Of a DNA stretch of 64,000 nucleotides, positions 28,635 to 39,815 are shown piece after piece; positions within the stretch are counted from its first letter, which is position 1, and the number at the start of each line of letters is the position of its first letter. Where the stretch lies: NCBI RefSeq assembly GCF_026247885.1, contig NZ_CP110921.1, positions 1,364,001 through 1,428,000 on the forward strand, given 5' to 3'. The notes beneath the pieces were generated by a model. The model was not told the origin of the DNA, made no database searches, and saw only the letters and a program-made list of their open reading frames with translations. The position numbers were made by a program, and so were the translations under genes. Origin of the DNA: Methylococcus mesophilus (lineage in GTDB: Bacteria > Pseudomonadota > Gammaproteobacteria > Methylococcales > Methylococcaceae).

Positions 28635-29786
28635 TCAGAAGAGGCTCTCGGTCGACGGGCGCTCCTCGGTTCCGTAAGAGGTGGAGGGCTCGCTCATCCT
28701 CGGTGCTTCGATCTGGGTTTCGTAGCGCGGCGCGGACGGCTCCTCCGTCACGGCTTCCGGAGCACGCTCGATTTGGCCGCGTGGCGGTTCCATGTCGCCC
28801 ATCGGCGAATAAGGGGCTGCAGCCTCGAGCGGCGCGGCGCCGGACAGACTGATGCCGGTAGGAATTCCGGTGGGCTCCTCGACGGCCTTCTTCAACGCCG
28901 CCTCGTCGATGGTGACGGGATGGGTGGCGGTTTCCTTCTGGATCAGGCTCACCGCTTTGGCCATGAGGTCGGCGGAGCTCAGCCGGTCCTCGTCCAGCGA
29001 TTCGCTCACTTCGATGTAGAGCGTATCGCCCCTCCAGCCCAGTTTGACCGGCTGGTTCACCAGGTTGACCGGCGTTCCGACGGCGACTTCGGGAAATAGC
29101 CTGGCGACGTCTTCCGGGTACATGCGGATGCAGCCGTGGGTGACCCGCATGCCGATGCCGTAGGACTTGTCCTGGTCGGTACCGTGGATGAGGTAGCCGG
29201 GCACGCCCAAACGCATGGCGAACTGGCCTAGGGGGTTGTTGGGTCCGGCCGGAACGACGTCGGGCAGGATTTCGCCGTTCTTGGCATGCTCGGCCTTGAT
29301 CGAGGCGGGCGGGCGCCACACCGGGTCCTTCACCTTGGCCACCACCTTGGTCACGCCCAGCGGCGAGCGCCAGTCCATCCGGCCGATGCTGATGGGATAG
29401 GTGACCACCGTGGTCGCCTTGGCGCCCTTGCCCGCGCTGGGATAGAAGTACAGCCGCATCTCGGGGATGTTGACGACGATGCCGTTGCGCGGCGCGTTGG
29501 GGAGGATGAATTGCCGCGGCACCGTGACCTGGGTGCCAGTACCCGGCAGCCATCGGTCGACCTTGGGATTGGCCATCACGATCTCGTCCTGGCCTACGCT
29601 GTATTCCCTGGCGATGTCGATCAAGGTGTCTTCCTGGCTGGCCGGGACATACTTGGTCTGGCCGACCAGGTCCGAACCGTCGGCCGGCAAGGGCAGCACC
29701 TCGGCGGTGACCGCGGAAGACAGCAGCCCGCCCAGAGCTATCGCGGCGCACTGCCGCGCCAACAGGGTCATCCGATTCGCACTCAT
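28635..29786 (-). CDS. L,D-transpeptidase with LysM-like domain (ErfK/YbiS type)
   Basis: 383 residues: a signal peptide (to ~28), a LysM-like segment (~47-90, EDTLIDIAREYSVGQDEIVM) and a YkuD catalytic domain with YLIHGT and THGCIRMYPED supplying the His and Cys. A Pro/Glu-rich tail (~310-383) is probably disordered. It should cross-link peptidoglycan or attach lipoprotein in the periplasm. The tail is longer than usual. Confidence 0.9.
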   Translation of the reverse strand: MSANRMTLLARQCAAIALGGLLSSAVTAEVLPLPADGSDLVGQTKYVPASQEDTLIDIAREYSVGQDEIVMANPKVDRWLPGTGTQVTVPRQFILPNAPRNGIVVNIPEMRLYFYPSAGKGAKATTVVTYPISIGRMDWRSPLGVTKVVAKVKDPVWRPPASIKAEHAKNGEILPDVVPAGPNNPLGQFAMRLGVPGYLIHGTDQDKSYGIGMRVTHGCIRMYPEDVARLFPEVAVGTPVNLVNQPVKLGWRGDTLYIEVSESLDEDRLSSADLMAKAVSLIQKETATHPVTIDEAALKKAVEEPTGIPTGISLSGAAPLEAAAPYSPMGDMEPPRGQIERAPEAVTEEPSAPRYETQIEAPRMSEPSTSYGTEERPSTESLF

Positions 29787-29795
29787 GAACTCTTC

Positions 29796-30731
29796 TCAGC
29801 TTGATTTGTCCGCCAACGCTTGTCCTTGGACGGCCTCGCCGCCGAAGAGTTCGACGAGCCGCGCCAGAAATTGTGACAGCTCCAGCGTCATGATGGCAAA
29901 GTCCGCATCGAAACGCTCCATTTCGTCAGCCGCGTCGATTTCCGCCGCCTGTTCCTGGATCACGTCCAGGAAACGCAGCTTCTTGATTCCCAGCGCATCG
30001 TCCAGGGTAAAGCTCAGACGGTCGTTCCAGCTCACCGCCAGCCGTACGACTTCCTTGCCCGCATCGATGTGATTGCGGATTTCCGGCGCCGACAGGTCCT
30101 GGCGGCGGCAGCGGACGATGCCGCCCTCCTCGTCCGGCGAGCGCAGTTCGCACTCGTCTTCGATGACGACGTCCGAAGGCAGGTCCTGTTCCAGCAGCCA
30201 GGCGGTCATCACCGCCGGCGGACGGCCCTGGGTCGCGACCGGCGCCACCGGCAGGGAGCCGAGGGTCTGCCGCAGCAAACTGACCAGTTCCTCCGCCTTC
30301 TTGGCGCTGGCGCTGTCCACCACCAGCCAGCCGCCGCGCGGGTCGATGTAGGCGTAGCTGCGCCGCGAGTGGCTGAAGGCGCGGGGCAGCAGGCTGTTGA
30401 ACACCTCGTCGCGCAGGTCCCGGCGTTCCTTGCGTCCGACCGGCGTCCCGCGCCGCGCCTCGATCTCCTCCGCCCGATCCTCCAACGCCTCGTTCACCAC
30501 CGAGGCGGGGAGGATTTTTTCTTCCTTGAGCAGTGAAACCATCAGATAGCCGCCGGCGGCATGCACCAGCGGCAGGTCGTCACGGCGCAGCGGCGGATGC
30601 CAGCCGGCGCTGGCCAGCTCCATGCTGCCGCAGGGCGCGAAGCGGCGTGCCTCGAGGGCTTCTTCCAGTTGTTCCGCGGTAAGAGCGAAGGCTTCGGTGA
30701 ATCGGTAGAGGACGAGGTTCTTGAACCACAT
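29796..30731 (-). CDS. rdgC: Recombination-associated protein RdgC
   Basis: 311 residues from MWFKNLVLYRF, the standard RdgC start, with FAPCGSMELASAGWHPPL and LSFTLDDALGIKKLRFLDVI. RdgC forms a DNA-encircling ring dimer and limits RecA activity. The open frame extends upstream, but those codons precede the family start. Confidence 0.95.
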   Translation of the reverse strand: MWFKNLVLYRFTEAFALTAEQLEEALEARRFAPCGSMELASAGWHPPLRRDDLPLVHAAGGYLMVSLLKEEKILPASVVNEALEDRAEEIEARRGTPVGRKERRDLRDEVFNSLLPRAFSHSRRSYAYIDPRGGWLVVDSASAKKAEELVSLLRQTLGSLPVAPVATQGRPPAVMTAWLLEQDLPSDVVIEDECELRSPDEEGGIVRCRRQDLSAPEIRNHIDAGKEVVRLAVSWNDRLSFTLDDALGIKKLRFLDVIQEQAAEIDAADEMERFDADFAIMTLELSQFLARLVELFGGEAVQGQALADKSS

Positions 30732-30862
30732 GGGCAGTCGGTCAAAAAGTGCGGGATTATCGGCGCAATCGGACCGGCTGTCACTGACGGTGGGCCCAAT
30801 TGCAGCCACCTGCCGTTTGAAGGATCATGAGCCTTCCCGCAGTTCGCCCAAGACAAGGAATC

Positions 30863-33283
30863 ATGAACGGCCATCCCGCTGCGCTGCCCCCCGACCGTCT
30901 CCATACCGCCTGCGACCCTGCCCGATTCTGGTTCGACACGACCGCCGAGCTGGCGGACACCGACATCATCATCGGCCAGCCCCGCGCCCTGGAAGCGATC
31001 CAGCTGGGCCTCAAAGTCGCGCAGAAGGGCTTCAACGTGTTCGTGCTGGGCCCGCCCGGCAGCGGCAAGCTGACCGCCGCGCGCGAACTCGCGGAACGCA
31101 TCGCCGCCAGCCAGCCGCCGCCGAGCGACTGGTGCTACGTCGACAACTTCGCCAATCCCGCCCAGCCCAAGGCGCTTCGCCTGCCGGCCGGCTGGGGGCG
31201 GCACTTGGCCCACGACATGGAAGTGGTGGTCGAGGATCTGATTTCCGCCCTCCCGGCAGCCTTCGAAGGCGAGGAATACCGCAGCCGCGCCGAAAAGATC
31301 GAGCAGCAGGCGCGCGAACGGGAAGCCGACGCGGTCAACCGGCTGAGGGCGGAAGCCTTGCACAGCCGCATCGCGCTGATCGAAACTCCGACCGGTTTCG
31401 CGTTCGCCCCGATGCAGCGTGAGGAAGACGAGATCATCAGCCCGGAACAATTCCAGAACCTGTCGGACCAGGAACGCCAGACCATCGAATCCACCGTCGC
31501 CGACCTGCAGCAGCAGTTGCAGAAAGTCCTCCGCCAGTTCCCCGCCTGGCGCAAGGAGGCGCGCGGCAAGCTCAAGGCGCTCAACCGTGAGATCGCCGAA
31601 TTCACGGTGTCGCATCAGTTCGCCGACCTCAAGGCCCGCTATGCCAGCCTGCCGGGCGTGATCGACTACCTGAACCTGGCCCAGGCCGACATCATCGAGC
31701 ACACCGAATCGTTCCTCCCCAAATCTGAAGGGGTCATCAGCCTGTTCGAGGGACCGCAGAAGGCGCCGGCACAGCGCTACCGGATCAACCTGGTGGTCGA
31801 TCACAGCGAACTCACCGCCGCGCCCGTCGTCCAGGAGGAGCTGCCCACCCACGGCAACCTGATCGGCCGGATCGAGCACCAGGCGCACATGGGGGCGCTG
31901 GTGACCGATTTCACCATGATCCGGGCGGGGGCGCTGCACAAGGCCAACGGCGGCTATCTCCTGCTCGATGCGCGCAAGCTGCTGACCCAGCCGTTCGCCT
32001 GGGAAACGCTGAAACGCGCCCTGCACGCCGGCGAGATCCGCATCGAGTCGCTGGAGCGCAGCCTCAGCCTCATCAGCACGACCAGCCTGGAACCGGAGCC
32101 GATTCCGCTCGACCTCAAGATCATCCTGTTCGGCGAGCGCATGTTGTACTTCCTGCTGGACATCTACGACCCGGAATTCCGCGAATTCTTCAAGATCGCC
32201 GCCGACTTCGAAGACAATCTGCCGCGCGATGCGGATTCGATCGAGCTGTACGCGCGGATGGTGGCCACCCTCGCCCGCCGCGAGAAACTGCGGCCGCTGC
32301 ACCGGGACGCGGTGGCCCGCATGGTCGAGCACGCCTCCCGGCGGACCGGCGACAGCGAGAAACTGAGCGCACACCTGCGAAGTCTGGCCGACCTGATGAG
32401 GGAGGCTGATTTCTATGCGGGCAGCGACGGACGCGGCCTCATCACCGGAGACGACATCGAACGTGCCATCGACCGGCAGATCTACCGCTCCGACCGGATC
32501 CGTGGCCGAGTCCAGGAAGCGATACGGCGGGGGCTGATCTTCGTTGACACCGAGGGTGCGGTAGCGGGCCAGATCAACGGCCTCTCCGTATTCCAGCTCA
32601 ACGACTTCGCCTTCGGCCAGCCCTCGCGGATCACCGCCACCACCCGCCCCGGCACAGGACGCATCCTCGACATCGAGAAGGAGACCGAACTCGGCGGCGC
32701 CCTGCACAGCAAGGGCGTGCTGATCCTCGGCAATTTCCTCGCCTCGCGCTATTCCGGCGCCCTGGGCTTCTCGGTCGCCGCGAGTCTGGTGTTCGAGCAG
32801 TCCTACGGCGGGGTGGACGGCGACAGCGCTTCGCTGGCCGAACTGTGCGCCGTGCTGTCGTCGATCGCCGAAATGCCCATCCGGCAGAATCTGGCCATCA
32901 CCGGCTCGGTCGACCAGCACGGCCGGGTGCAGCCCATCGGCGGCGTGAACGAAAAGATCGAAGGCTTCTTCGACGTCTGCGCGGCGCGCGGCCTGACCGG
33001 CGACCACGGCGTGATCATCCCGGCGGCCAACGTCGTGCACCTGATGCTGCGGCAGGACGTGGTGCAGGCCGCGGCCGAAGGCAAGTTCCACGTCTATGCC
33101 GTGTCCCAGGTCGACGAGGCACTGGAACTCCTCACCGGCGTCCCCGTGGGCCGGCGTGACGAATCCGGCGTGTTTCCGGAAGGTTCGCTGAACCGGAAGG
33201 TGGAAGAACGGCTCAAGGACTTCGCCGCAGTGCAGCGCAGCTTGCAGAAAAGCGGCGAAGAGACGGGCGGGGAGAAACACTGA
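30863..33283 (+). CDS. LonB-like ATP-dependent protease (AAA_32 plus Lon catalytic domain)
   Basis: 806 residues. A P-loop (GPPGSGKLT) near residue 63 is followed by a long coiled insertion (~130-260) and the AAA body with GNLIGRIEHQAHMGALVTDF. The C-terminal Lon protease domain has catalytic Ser655 in GGVDGDSASLAEL and Lys698 in GGVNEKIEGFFD. Their 43-residue spacing equals that of E. coli Lon. It is a soluble member (no membrane segment). I prefer ATG 30863; 12 upstream codons are also open. Confidence 0.9.
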   Translation: MNGHPAALPPDRLHTACDPARFWFDTTAELADTDIIIGQPRALEAIQLGLKVAQKGFNVFVLGPPGSGKLTAARELAERIAASQPPPSDWCYVDNFANPAQPKALRLPAGWGRHLAHDMEVVVEDLISALPAAFEGEEYRSRAEKIEQQAREREADAVNRLRAEALHSRIALIETPTGFAFAPMQREEDEIISPEQFQNLSDQERQTIESTVADLQQQLQKVLRQFPAWRKEARGKLKALNREIAEFTVSHQFADLKARYASLPGVIDYLNLAQADIIEHTESFLPKSEGVISLFEGPQKAPAQRYRINLVVDHSELTAAPVVQEELPTHGNLIGRIEHQAHMGALVTDFTMIRAGALHKANGGYLLLDARKLLTQPFAWETLKRALHAGEIRIESLERSLSLISTTSLEPEPIPLDLKIILFGERMLYFLLDIYDPEFREFFKIAADFEDNLPRDADSIELYARMVATLARREKLRPLHRDAVARMVEHASRRTGDSEKLSAHLRSLADLMREADFYAGSDGRGLITGDDIERAIDRQIYRSDRIRGRVQEAIRRGLIFVDTEGAVAGQINGLSVFQLNDFAFGQPSRITATTRPGTGRILDIEKETELGGALHSKGVLILGNFLASRYSGALGFSVAASLVFEQSYGGVDGDSASLAELCAVLSSIAEMPIRQNLAITGSVDQHGRVQPIGGVNEKIEGFFDVCAARGLTGDHGVIIPAANVVHLMLRQDVVQAAAEGKFHVYAVSQVDEALELLTGVPVGRRDESGVFPEGSLNRKVEERLKDFAAVQRSLQKSGEETGGEKH

Positions 33284-33352
33284 CCGGACCGGCCCGACGA
33301 TTTCCGACAATCGCCTGACGGCGCTTCGAATCACCCGCACTCCTCCTGTCCC

Positions 33353-34204
33353 ATGGAAAGCAACCCGTTCGACGGCAGCGGCACCGAAATCCCCGCCGTC
33401 CGTCTCCCTCCCACCGACGGCCCGTTCCGCCATCGCGCGGCCCGCTTCCGCCAACTGGCCCGGTCCCGCTTCTCGCTGGCCGGCTACCTGAATCTCATGG
33501 CCGACCTGGCCGAAATTCAGGCCAGCCTTGGGGAACAGGCCGCCGCCGCGCTTCCGCCGGGTATGTCCGGGCTGCCGGAAAATCCCGCATGGCGGGCCAC
33601 GCTTCGGTCGATCGCCGACCGGCTGAAGCCGGGAGAGGCCGGGCTCGCCTCATTGCTCGACCGCATCCGGCGAGCGACGGACGAAGAACTGGCAGCCTGG
33701 GGCGGCTGCGTTCTGGCCGGCGATTTCGATCGCACCGATGCCGGGATCACGCCCTTCGTGGCCGCCGCACTGCAGGTACACATGACTTCGCTCGCATCGC
33801 GTCTGGCAAGAGAAGATATCGGCCCGGCGCAGACAGGCTCCGTTTGCCCCGTCTGCGGCTCCCTGCCGGTCGCCGCCCTCCTGCAGACGGGCGGGGCGGT
33901 CCACGGCCTGCGCTACCTGGTCTGCAGCCTATGCGGGAGCGAATGGCACCGGCCGCGCATCCAATGCATCCACTGCGGCTCGAGCAAGAAAGTGGCCTAC
34001 TTCGCCATCGAGGGCCTGGGCGGGGCGGTGAAGGCGGAAGGCTGCGGCGACTGCATGACCTACGTGAAGATCATGGATCGCGACAAGGACGCCGCCGTCG
34101 ATCCCTTCGCCGACGACATCGCCAGCTTGGCCCTCGACCTGCTCATGGCCGAGGAGGGTTATCGGCGGCTGGGGTTCAATCCGCTGCTGGTGCCCGGCGG
34201 CTGA
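33353..34204 (+). CDS. fdhE: Formate dehydrogenase accessory protein FdhE
   Basis: 283 residues with the FdhE zinc-site series CPVCGSLPV, CSLCGSEWHRPRIQCIHC and CGDCMTYVKIMDRDKD. FdhE is a cytoplasmic, rubredoxin-like maturation factor for respiratory formate dehydrogenases, many of which are selenoproteins. Its place directly before selA-selB-selC fits a host with a selenocysteine formate dehydrogenase (inferred; no such gene is in the window). Confidence 0.93.
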   Translation: MESNPFDGSGTEIPAVRLPPTDGPFRHRAARFRQLARSRFSLAGYLNLMADLAEIQASLGEQAAAALPPGMSGLPENPAWRATLRSIADRLKPGEAGLASLLDRIRRATDEELAAWGGCVLAGDFDRTDAGITPFVAAALQVHMTSLASRLAREDIGPAQTGSVCPVCGSLPVAALLQTGGAVHGLRYLVCSLCGSEWHRPRIQCIHCGSSKKVAYFAIEGLGGAVKAEGCGDCMTYVKIMDRDKDAAVDPFADDIASLALDLLMAEEGYRRLGFNPLLVPGG

Positions 34205-34289
34205 TGCTAGGCGGTAGACTTTGACGGCGGAACCGCACCCCCTAGCCATATCATCGCTTCAAGATCCCAGGGCCCTCCCCCACTGAACC

Positions 34290-35683
<1,394 letters not shown>

Positions 35684-35687
<4 letters not shown>

Positions 35688-37588
35688 TCGTCGGCACCGC
35701 GGGCCATATCGACCACGGCAAGACCGCCCTGGTGAAGCAGCTCACCGGGGTGGACGCAGACCGCTTGGCGGAAGAAAAATCCCGCGGCATCACCATCGAC
35801 CTGGGCTATGCCTACACCCCTCTGGCCAGCGCCGAAATCCTCGGCTTCGTCGACGTGCCCGGCCACGAGAAATTCATCCACAACATGCTGGCGGGCGCGA
35901 CCGGCATCGACTTCGCCCTGCTGGTGGTGGCGGCCGACGACGGCCCCATGCCCCAGACCGTGGAACACCTCCAGATCATCGACCTGCTCGGCATCGAGAG
36001 CGGCGCCGTGGCCCTGACCAAGACCGATCTCGCCGATGCGGGACGGATCGCCGCAGCCCTTGGAGAAATCGAAGCCTTGCTGACCGGCACCCGCCTCGCC
36101 GGCTGCCCGGTGTTCGAGGTGTCGGCCCACACCGGCGCCGGCATGGCCGAACTCCGCGCCCATCTGGAAGCGGCGGCAGCCCGGCTCGACGCCCGCATCC
36201 CCGGCGGCGGCTTCCGCCTGGCGGTGGACCGCAGCTTCACAGTCGCCGGCATCGGCACGGTGGTGACCGGCACCGTGTTTTCCGGCACGGTCCGCGTAGG
36301 CGATCATCTGGTCGTCGCCCCGTCCGGCCTGAAAGTCCGCATCCGCGGCATCCACGCCCAGAACCGCCCCGCGGAATCCGGCCAGACCGGCCAGCGCTGC
36401 GCCCTCAACCTGGCCGGCGTGGTAAAACAGGAGGTGCAGCGCGGCGACTGGGTGCTGGCACCGGCCCTGCACCGGCCGACCCGCCGTCTGGACGTCCGGC
36501 TCCGGCTGCTGGGCAGCGAAGCCCGGCCGCTGCACCACTGGACGCCGGTGCACGTCCACCTCGGCGCGTTCCGGTCCGCCGGGCATGTCGCCCTGCTCGA
36601 AGCGGACATGCTGGAGCCGGGCGCGGGCGCCTGGGCGCAACTGGTGCTGGACCAGCCCACCTGCGCGGCTCAGGGCGACCACTGCATCCTGCGCGATGCC
36701 TCCGCCCAGCGAACCCTGGCCGGCGGCACGGTGCTCGACACCCTGCCCCCTGCCCGGGGCCGCCGCTCGCCGCAGCGACGCGCCATGCTGGCCGCCTGGG
36801 AGCAAACCCGGCCTGAAGCCCGGCTCAGTGCGCTGCTGGAGGGCGCACCGAACGGCGTCGATCTCGGCGCCTTCGCCGCCAACGCCAACCTGACCGCAGC
36901 CGAGACCGACAGGCTCTGCATCGGCCTGACGCTGAAGAAAATCGACGGCGCGAATCCGATCGCTTTTTCCCCTGCGCATTGGGCAGCGCTCCGCACCGGC
37001 GTCATCGCCGCGCTGCAGCGGGAACATCAAAACGTGCCCGATTCGCTGGGCCTCAACACCGAGCAATTGCGCCTGCGGACCGCACCCCGGATGGAACGCC
37101 CCGCGTTCGGCGCACTCCTGGCCGAACTGCTGGCCGATGGACACTGCCGCCGCGACGGCTCCTGGTGGCACCTGCCCGGCCATGAACTCAGCCTCGGCGC
37201 GGAGGACGAAGCCCTGTGGCTGCGCATCGCTCCGCGGCTGACTGCAGAGCCGTTCCAACCGCCCCGGGTACGCGACATCGCCCGCGCCGAGAACCTCGAC
37301 GAAACCGCGGTGCGCCGGCTGCTGATGCGCACCGCCCGGCTCGGGCGGGTGTACCGCATCGCCCACGACCACTATTTCGACCGGACCGCCGTCGCCCGGC
37401 TCGCCGCCATCGTCCGGCAGGCCGCCGGCGACAGCCCGGATGGCGCAGTTTTGGCCGCCGAATTCCGCAACCACATCGGCACCGGCCGCAAGCTCGCCAT
37501 CCACATCCTGGAATTCTTCGACCGCATCGGCCTGACCCGCCGCATCAAGGACAGCCACCGCCTGCGCAACGAAGCCTTGGAGTTCTAG
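35684..37588 (+). CDS. selB: Selenocysteine-specific elongation factor SelB
   Basis: 634 residues: GTPase motifs [31 protein letters not shown] and [14 protein letters not shown], then EF-Tu-like barrels. C-terminal winged-helix repeats (~380-630; e.g. [20 protein letters not shown]) bind the SECIS hairpin in the mRNA. It delivers Sec-tRNA to UGA codons. The tRNA-Sec gene follows within 45 bases. Confidence 0.97.
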
Positions 37589-37632
37589 AACGCCGCAGCC
37601 CGCGGGTTTTTCGATAGAATCCGCCCAACTTC

Positions 37633-37728
37633 GGAAGAGCAGCGTCCCCGGTGGGGCGGCCGGTCTTCAAAACCGGATGAGGCCGTGAGACGGCCTCAGG
37701 TGGGTTCGACTCCCATTCTCTTCCGCCA
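37633..37728 (+). tRNA. selC: tRNA-Sec (anticodon TCA), selC
   Basis: A 96-base gene with encoded CCA. GGAAGAG at the 5' end pairs with CTCTTCC at the 3' end, the anticodon loop CTTCAAA has TCA at 37667-37669, the extra arm is long (GAGGCCGTGAGACGGCCTC) and the T-loop is GGTTCGACTCC. It aligns base by base with E. coli selC. Its 3' end doubles as the left attachment site of the following island. Confidence 0.98.
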
Positions 37729-37732
37729 ACAT
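37713..37732 (+). repeat. attL: island attachment site in selC 3' end
   Basis: CCATTCTCTTCCGCCAACAT covers the last 16 bases of tRNA-Sec and four beyond. The same sequence minus one T recurs at 57813-57831. Integrase-type islands commonly insert at tRNA 3' ends and duplicate them, and selC is a classic target. Confidence 0.88.
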
Positions 37733-37854
37733 ACGTCTAACCACATCTAACAACGTCAACACTTACACCTATAAATCAATGTGTTGAACGATTTTATTGT
37801 CTAAAGATGGCCAACAATTTAGAGTGACATCCAATCAATTTTGTGGCCCTTTTT

Positions 37855-37891
37855 GGGGGAACCGATGGGGCTTCTCGCGTTTGGTTCCCCC
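37855..37891. repeat. Inverted GGGGGAACC pair, candidate integrase arm sites (left)
   Basis: GGGGGAACC at 37855-37863 and its reverse complement at 37883-37891 are separated by 19 bases, between attL and the integrase start. The same motif recurs at 57744-57752, with the variant GGGGGAATC at 57732-57740, next to attR. Repeats near both ends suit arm-type binding sites of a P4-like integrase. They could alternatively be a transcription terminator-like hairpin. Confidence 0.5.
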
Positions 37892-37943
37892 ACGAATGGC
37901 TGGAGCCCAAGCATGACGCGGCTTTGAGCGATTTGGTGCGAGC

Positions 37944-39191
37944 ATGTTGACCGAAGTGAAGTGCAAGAATGCCAAGCCCATGGCGAAGTCCTACAAACTT
38001 GCGGATTCGGGTGGGTTGTATTTGGAAGTGACTCCATCGGGGCGGAAATACTTCCGCTGGAAGTTCCGATTCGCTGGCAAAGAGAAACGTCTAGCGTTGG
38101 GTGTTTGGCCTGAACTTGGCTTGAAGGACGCCCGCCTCAAAAGGGACGAAGCTCGCCTGCTGCTCGCCTCTGGCAAAGACCCTGTGGCGCTCAGGCACCA
38201 GGAAAAGCGGGCGCGGCGTTTGGCCGCTGCCAATTCTTTCGAAGCGGTTGCGCTGGAGTGGTTGGATACGATCAAGCCGAGCTGGACGCCGGATCATCAC
38301 GCTTACACCCTGCGGCGGTTCCAGCGTTACGTGTTTCCGGAATTCGGACACATTCCAATTACCGAAGTGGACGCGCCCCTGCTGTTGGACATGGCGCGAA
38401 AAATTGAACGGGGCGGCACCATCGAAACCGCCCATAAGGTAGTGCGAGCCTGCGGGCAGGTGTTCCGGTTTGGCATTGCGGCGGGGCGGTGCCGGTCCAA
38501 TCCGGCAGCCGATCTGAAGGGGGCGCTCAAGGCGAGGCCGCCAGTCAAGCATCAGGCTGCTGTCACTTTTTCGGACCTTCCTGAGCTATTACGCAAGGTC
38601 AGTCGCTACTTCGAGGACGGGCACGGTGATCTGTTGACCCAGCTTGCCCTGGAATTGATGTTGTTGACCTTCGTTCGCACAACCGAACTGCGTGGAGCGC
38701 GGTGGAGCGAGTTCGACCTTGCAGAACGGGTTTGGCTGGTCCCGGCCGAGCGCATGAAGGCGGGGCGTCCGCATTGGGTGCCGCTCTCGGATCAGGCCAT
38801 GGTTGTCTTGACGCGACTCAGGGATATTTCAGGCGGGTACGAGCTGGTTTTTCCGGGGCGGAATCCGTTGCGGGCAATGTCCAAGAACACGGTTTTGTTT
38901 GCGCTTTATCGGCTCGGGTATCGGGGGCGGATGACCGGCCATGGTGTCCGTGCGCTGGCATCGACCTGGCTCAATGAAGCTGGCTTCGATCCTGACGTGA
39001 TCGAGAAAGCCCTGGCGCATGAGGAGAAAAATCGAGTCCGGGCGGCTTATCATCGTGCTGAATATCGCAACGAGCGAAGGCGACTCGCGCAAGCCTGGGC
39101 GGATGCTTTGGATGGCTTCCGCGCCAGTGCGGGGCAGACCGGAGCGGAAATCGTGCCGATCCACCAACGTTCCCGAAGATTTAGGTGTTGA
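37944..39191 (+). CDS. P4-type tyrosine integrase
   Basis: 415 residues: an N-terminal DUF4102 arm-binding domain (LADSGGLYLEVTPSGRKYFR), a core-binding domain (~90-190) and a catalytic domain. The catalytic domain has Arg near 245 (FVRTTELRGARW), HGVRALASTW near 333 and the nucleophile Tyr369 (RAAYHRAEY). It directs insertion of the island at selC, whose end is 215 bases upstream. Codon use is less GC-biased than in the flanks, consistent with transfer. Confidence 0.95.
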   Translation: MLTEVKCKNAKPMAKSYKLADSGGLYLEVTPSGRKYFRWKFRFAGKEKRLALGVWPELGLKDARLKRDEARLLLASGKDPVALRHQEKRARRLAAANSFEAVALEWLDTIKPSWTPDHHAYTLRRFQRYVFPEFGHIPITEVDAPLLLDMARKIERGGTIETAHKVVRACGQVFRFGIAAGRCRSNPAADLKGALKARPPVKHQAAVTFSDLPELLRKVSRYFEDGHGDLLTQLALELMLLTFVRTTELRGARWSEFDLAERVWLVPAERMKAGRPHWVPLSDQAMVVLTRLRDISGGYELVFPGRNPLRAMSKNTVLFALYRLGYRGRMTGHGVRALASTWLNEAGFDPDVIEKALAHEEKNRVRAAYHRAEYRNERRRLAQAWADALDGFRASAGQTGAEIVPIHQRSRRFRC

Positions 39192-39216
39192 AGTAAGCCT
39201 GAAGACTGATAACATT

Positions 39217-39265
39217 GTCCGAAAATGTCGGACGCAACCAGCGATACCGCCCCGTGCGGTGTTTT
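39217..39265 (+). terminator. Inverted repeat and terminator-like hairpin after the integrase gene
   Basis: GTCCGA/TCGGAC with a five-base loop (39217-39233) is followed by ACCGC/GCGGT with a five-base loop and GTTTT (39246-39265). The second hairpin looks like a weak Rho-independent terminator of the integrase transcript. The first could be an operator. Confidence 0.5.
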
Positions 39266-39339
39266 GGGCTTCTCCTGGATTAATAGCCTATCCATGCCGA
39301 CACGGGCGCGGTACATCACATCCCCCGGAAGCAACAGCC

Positions 39340-39420
39340 TCACAGCCTTCGATGGCTGACATGAGTAAGGTCGCAAAAGGCTCTACCCCGCATGGCGGGG
39401 TGGGGCTGATGCGCCTTTAA
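39340..39420 (+). ncRNA. Structured leader/antisense-RNA-like region before the AlpA-like gene
   Basis: Two stems are visible: AGCC/GGCT with loop TTCGAT (near 39346-39360) and ACCCCGC/GCGGGGT with loop ATG (near 39388-39405), upstream of an AlpA-like regulator. Phage P4 and P1 use small structured C4/CI-type antisense RNAs at this sort of position. The resemblance is in layout only; no covariance test was possible. Confidence 0.3.
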
Positions 39421-39469
39421 TCTCTCACGCACTCCTCCACCCCGGCCATGCTCCTCCTGGAGCATTTCA

Positions 39470-39805
39470 GTGGCCGAAATTTCAAGTTCACGCCCCTTAA
39501 TCTCGCGACCGACCGAAGCGGCGCGCCTTACTTACTATTCCGGCATCACGCCGCAGATTCCTCATCCCCTGATCGTGCGCCCGGCAGAAGCGGCACGTCT
39601 CACGGGGATACCGCGATCCAGTTTGTACTGGCGGATAAATCAAGGAACGTTCCCGCCTGTCGTGAAGCTGGGTCCGCGCAGCTCCGGCTTCCTTCTTGCC
39701 GAAGTCCAGGCGGTACTGGAGGCGCACATCGCCGGTTGGCCTTTGGATCGCATCCAGGTGCTTGTGCGCGAGCTGGTCTCCCGGCGCCCCGGTTTAGCGG
39801 CGTGA
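39470..39805 (+). CDS. AlpA-like regulator/excisionase
   Basis: 111 residues from a GTG start with GGAG seven bases upstream. The conserved part is LIVRPAEAARLTGIPRSSLYW and GTFPPVVKLGPRSSGFL, the AlpA winged-helix pattern. It probably regulates excision, as AlpA does for P4-like islands. The first 30 residues repeat the start of the domain (RPLISRPTEAARLT), so the N-terminus looks like a partial duplication. Confidence 0.82.
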   Translation: MAEISSSRPLISRPTEAARLTYYSGITPQIPHPLIVRPAEAARLTGIPRSSLYWRINQGTFPPVVKLGPRSSGFLLAEVQAVLEAHIAGWPLDRIQVLVRELVSRRPGLAA

Positions 39806-39815
39806 GGAGGCGATC

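Noticed and set aside
30542-33454. 970-codon minus-strand open frame
   Set aside because: It is opposite the LonB-like protease, whose ATPase and protease motifs are clear. The antisense product has low-complexity, His/Gln/Val-rich sequence typical of GC-rich shadow frames.
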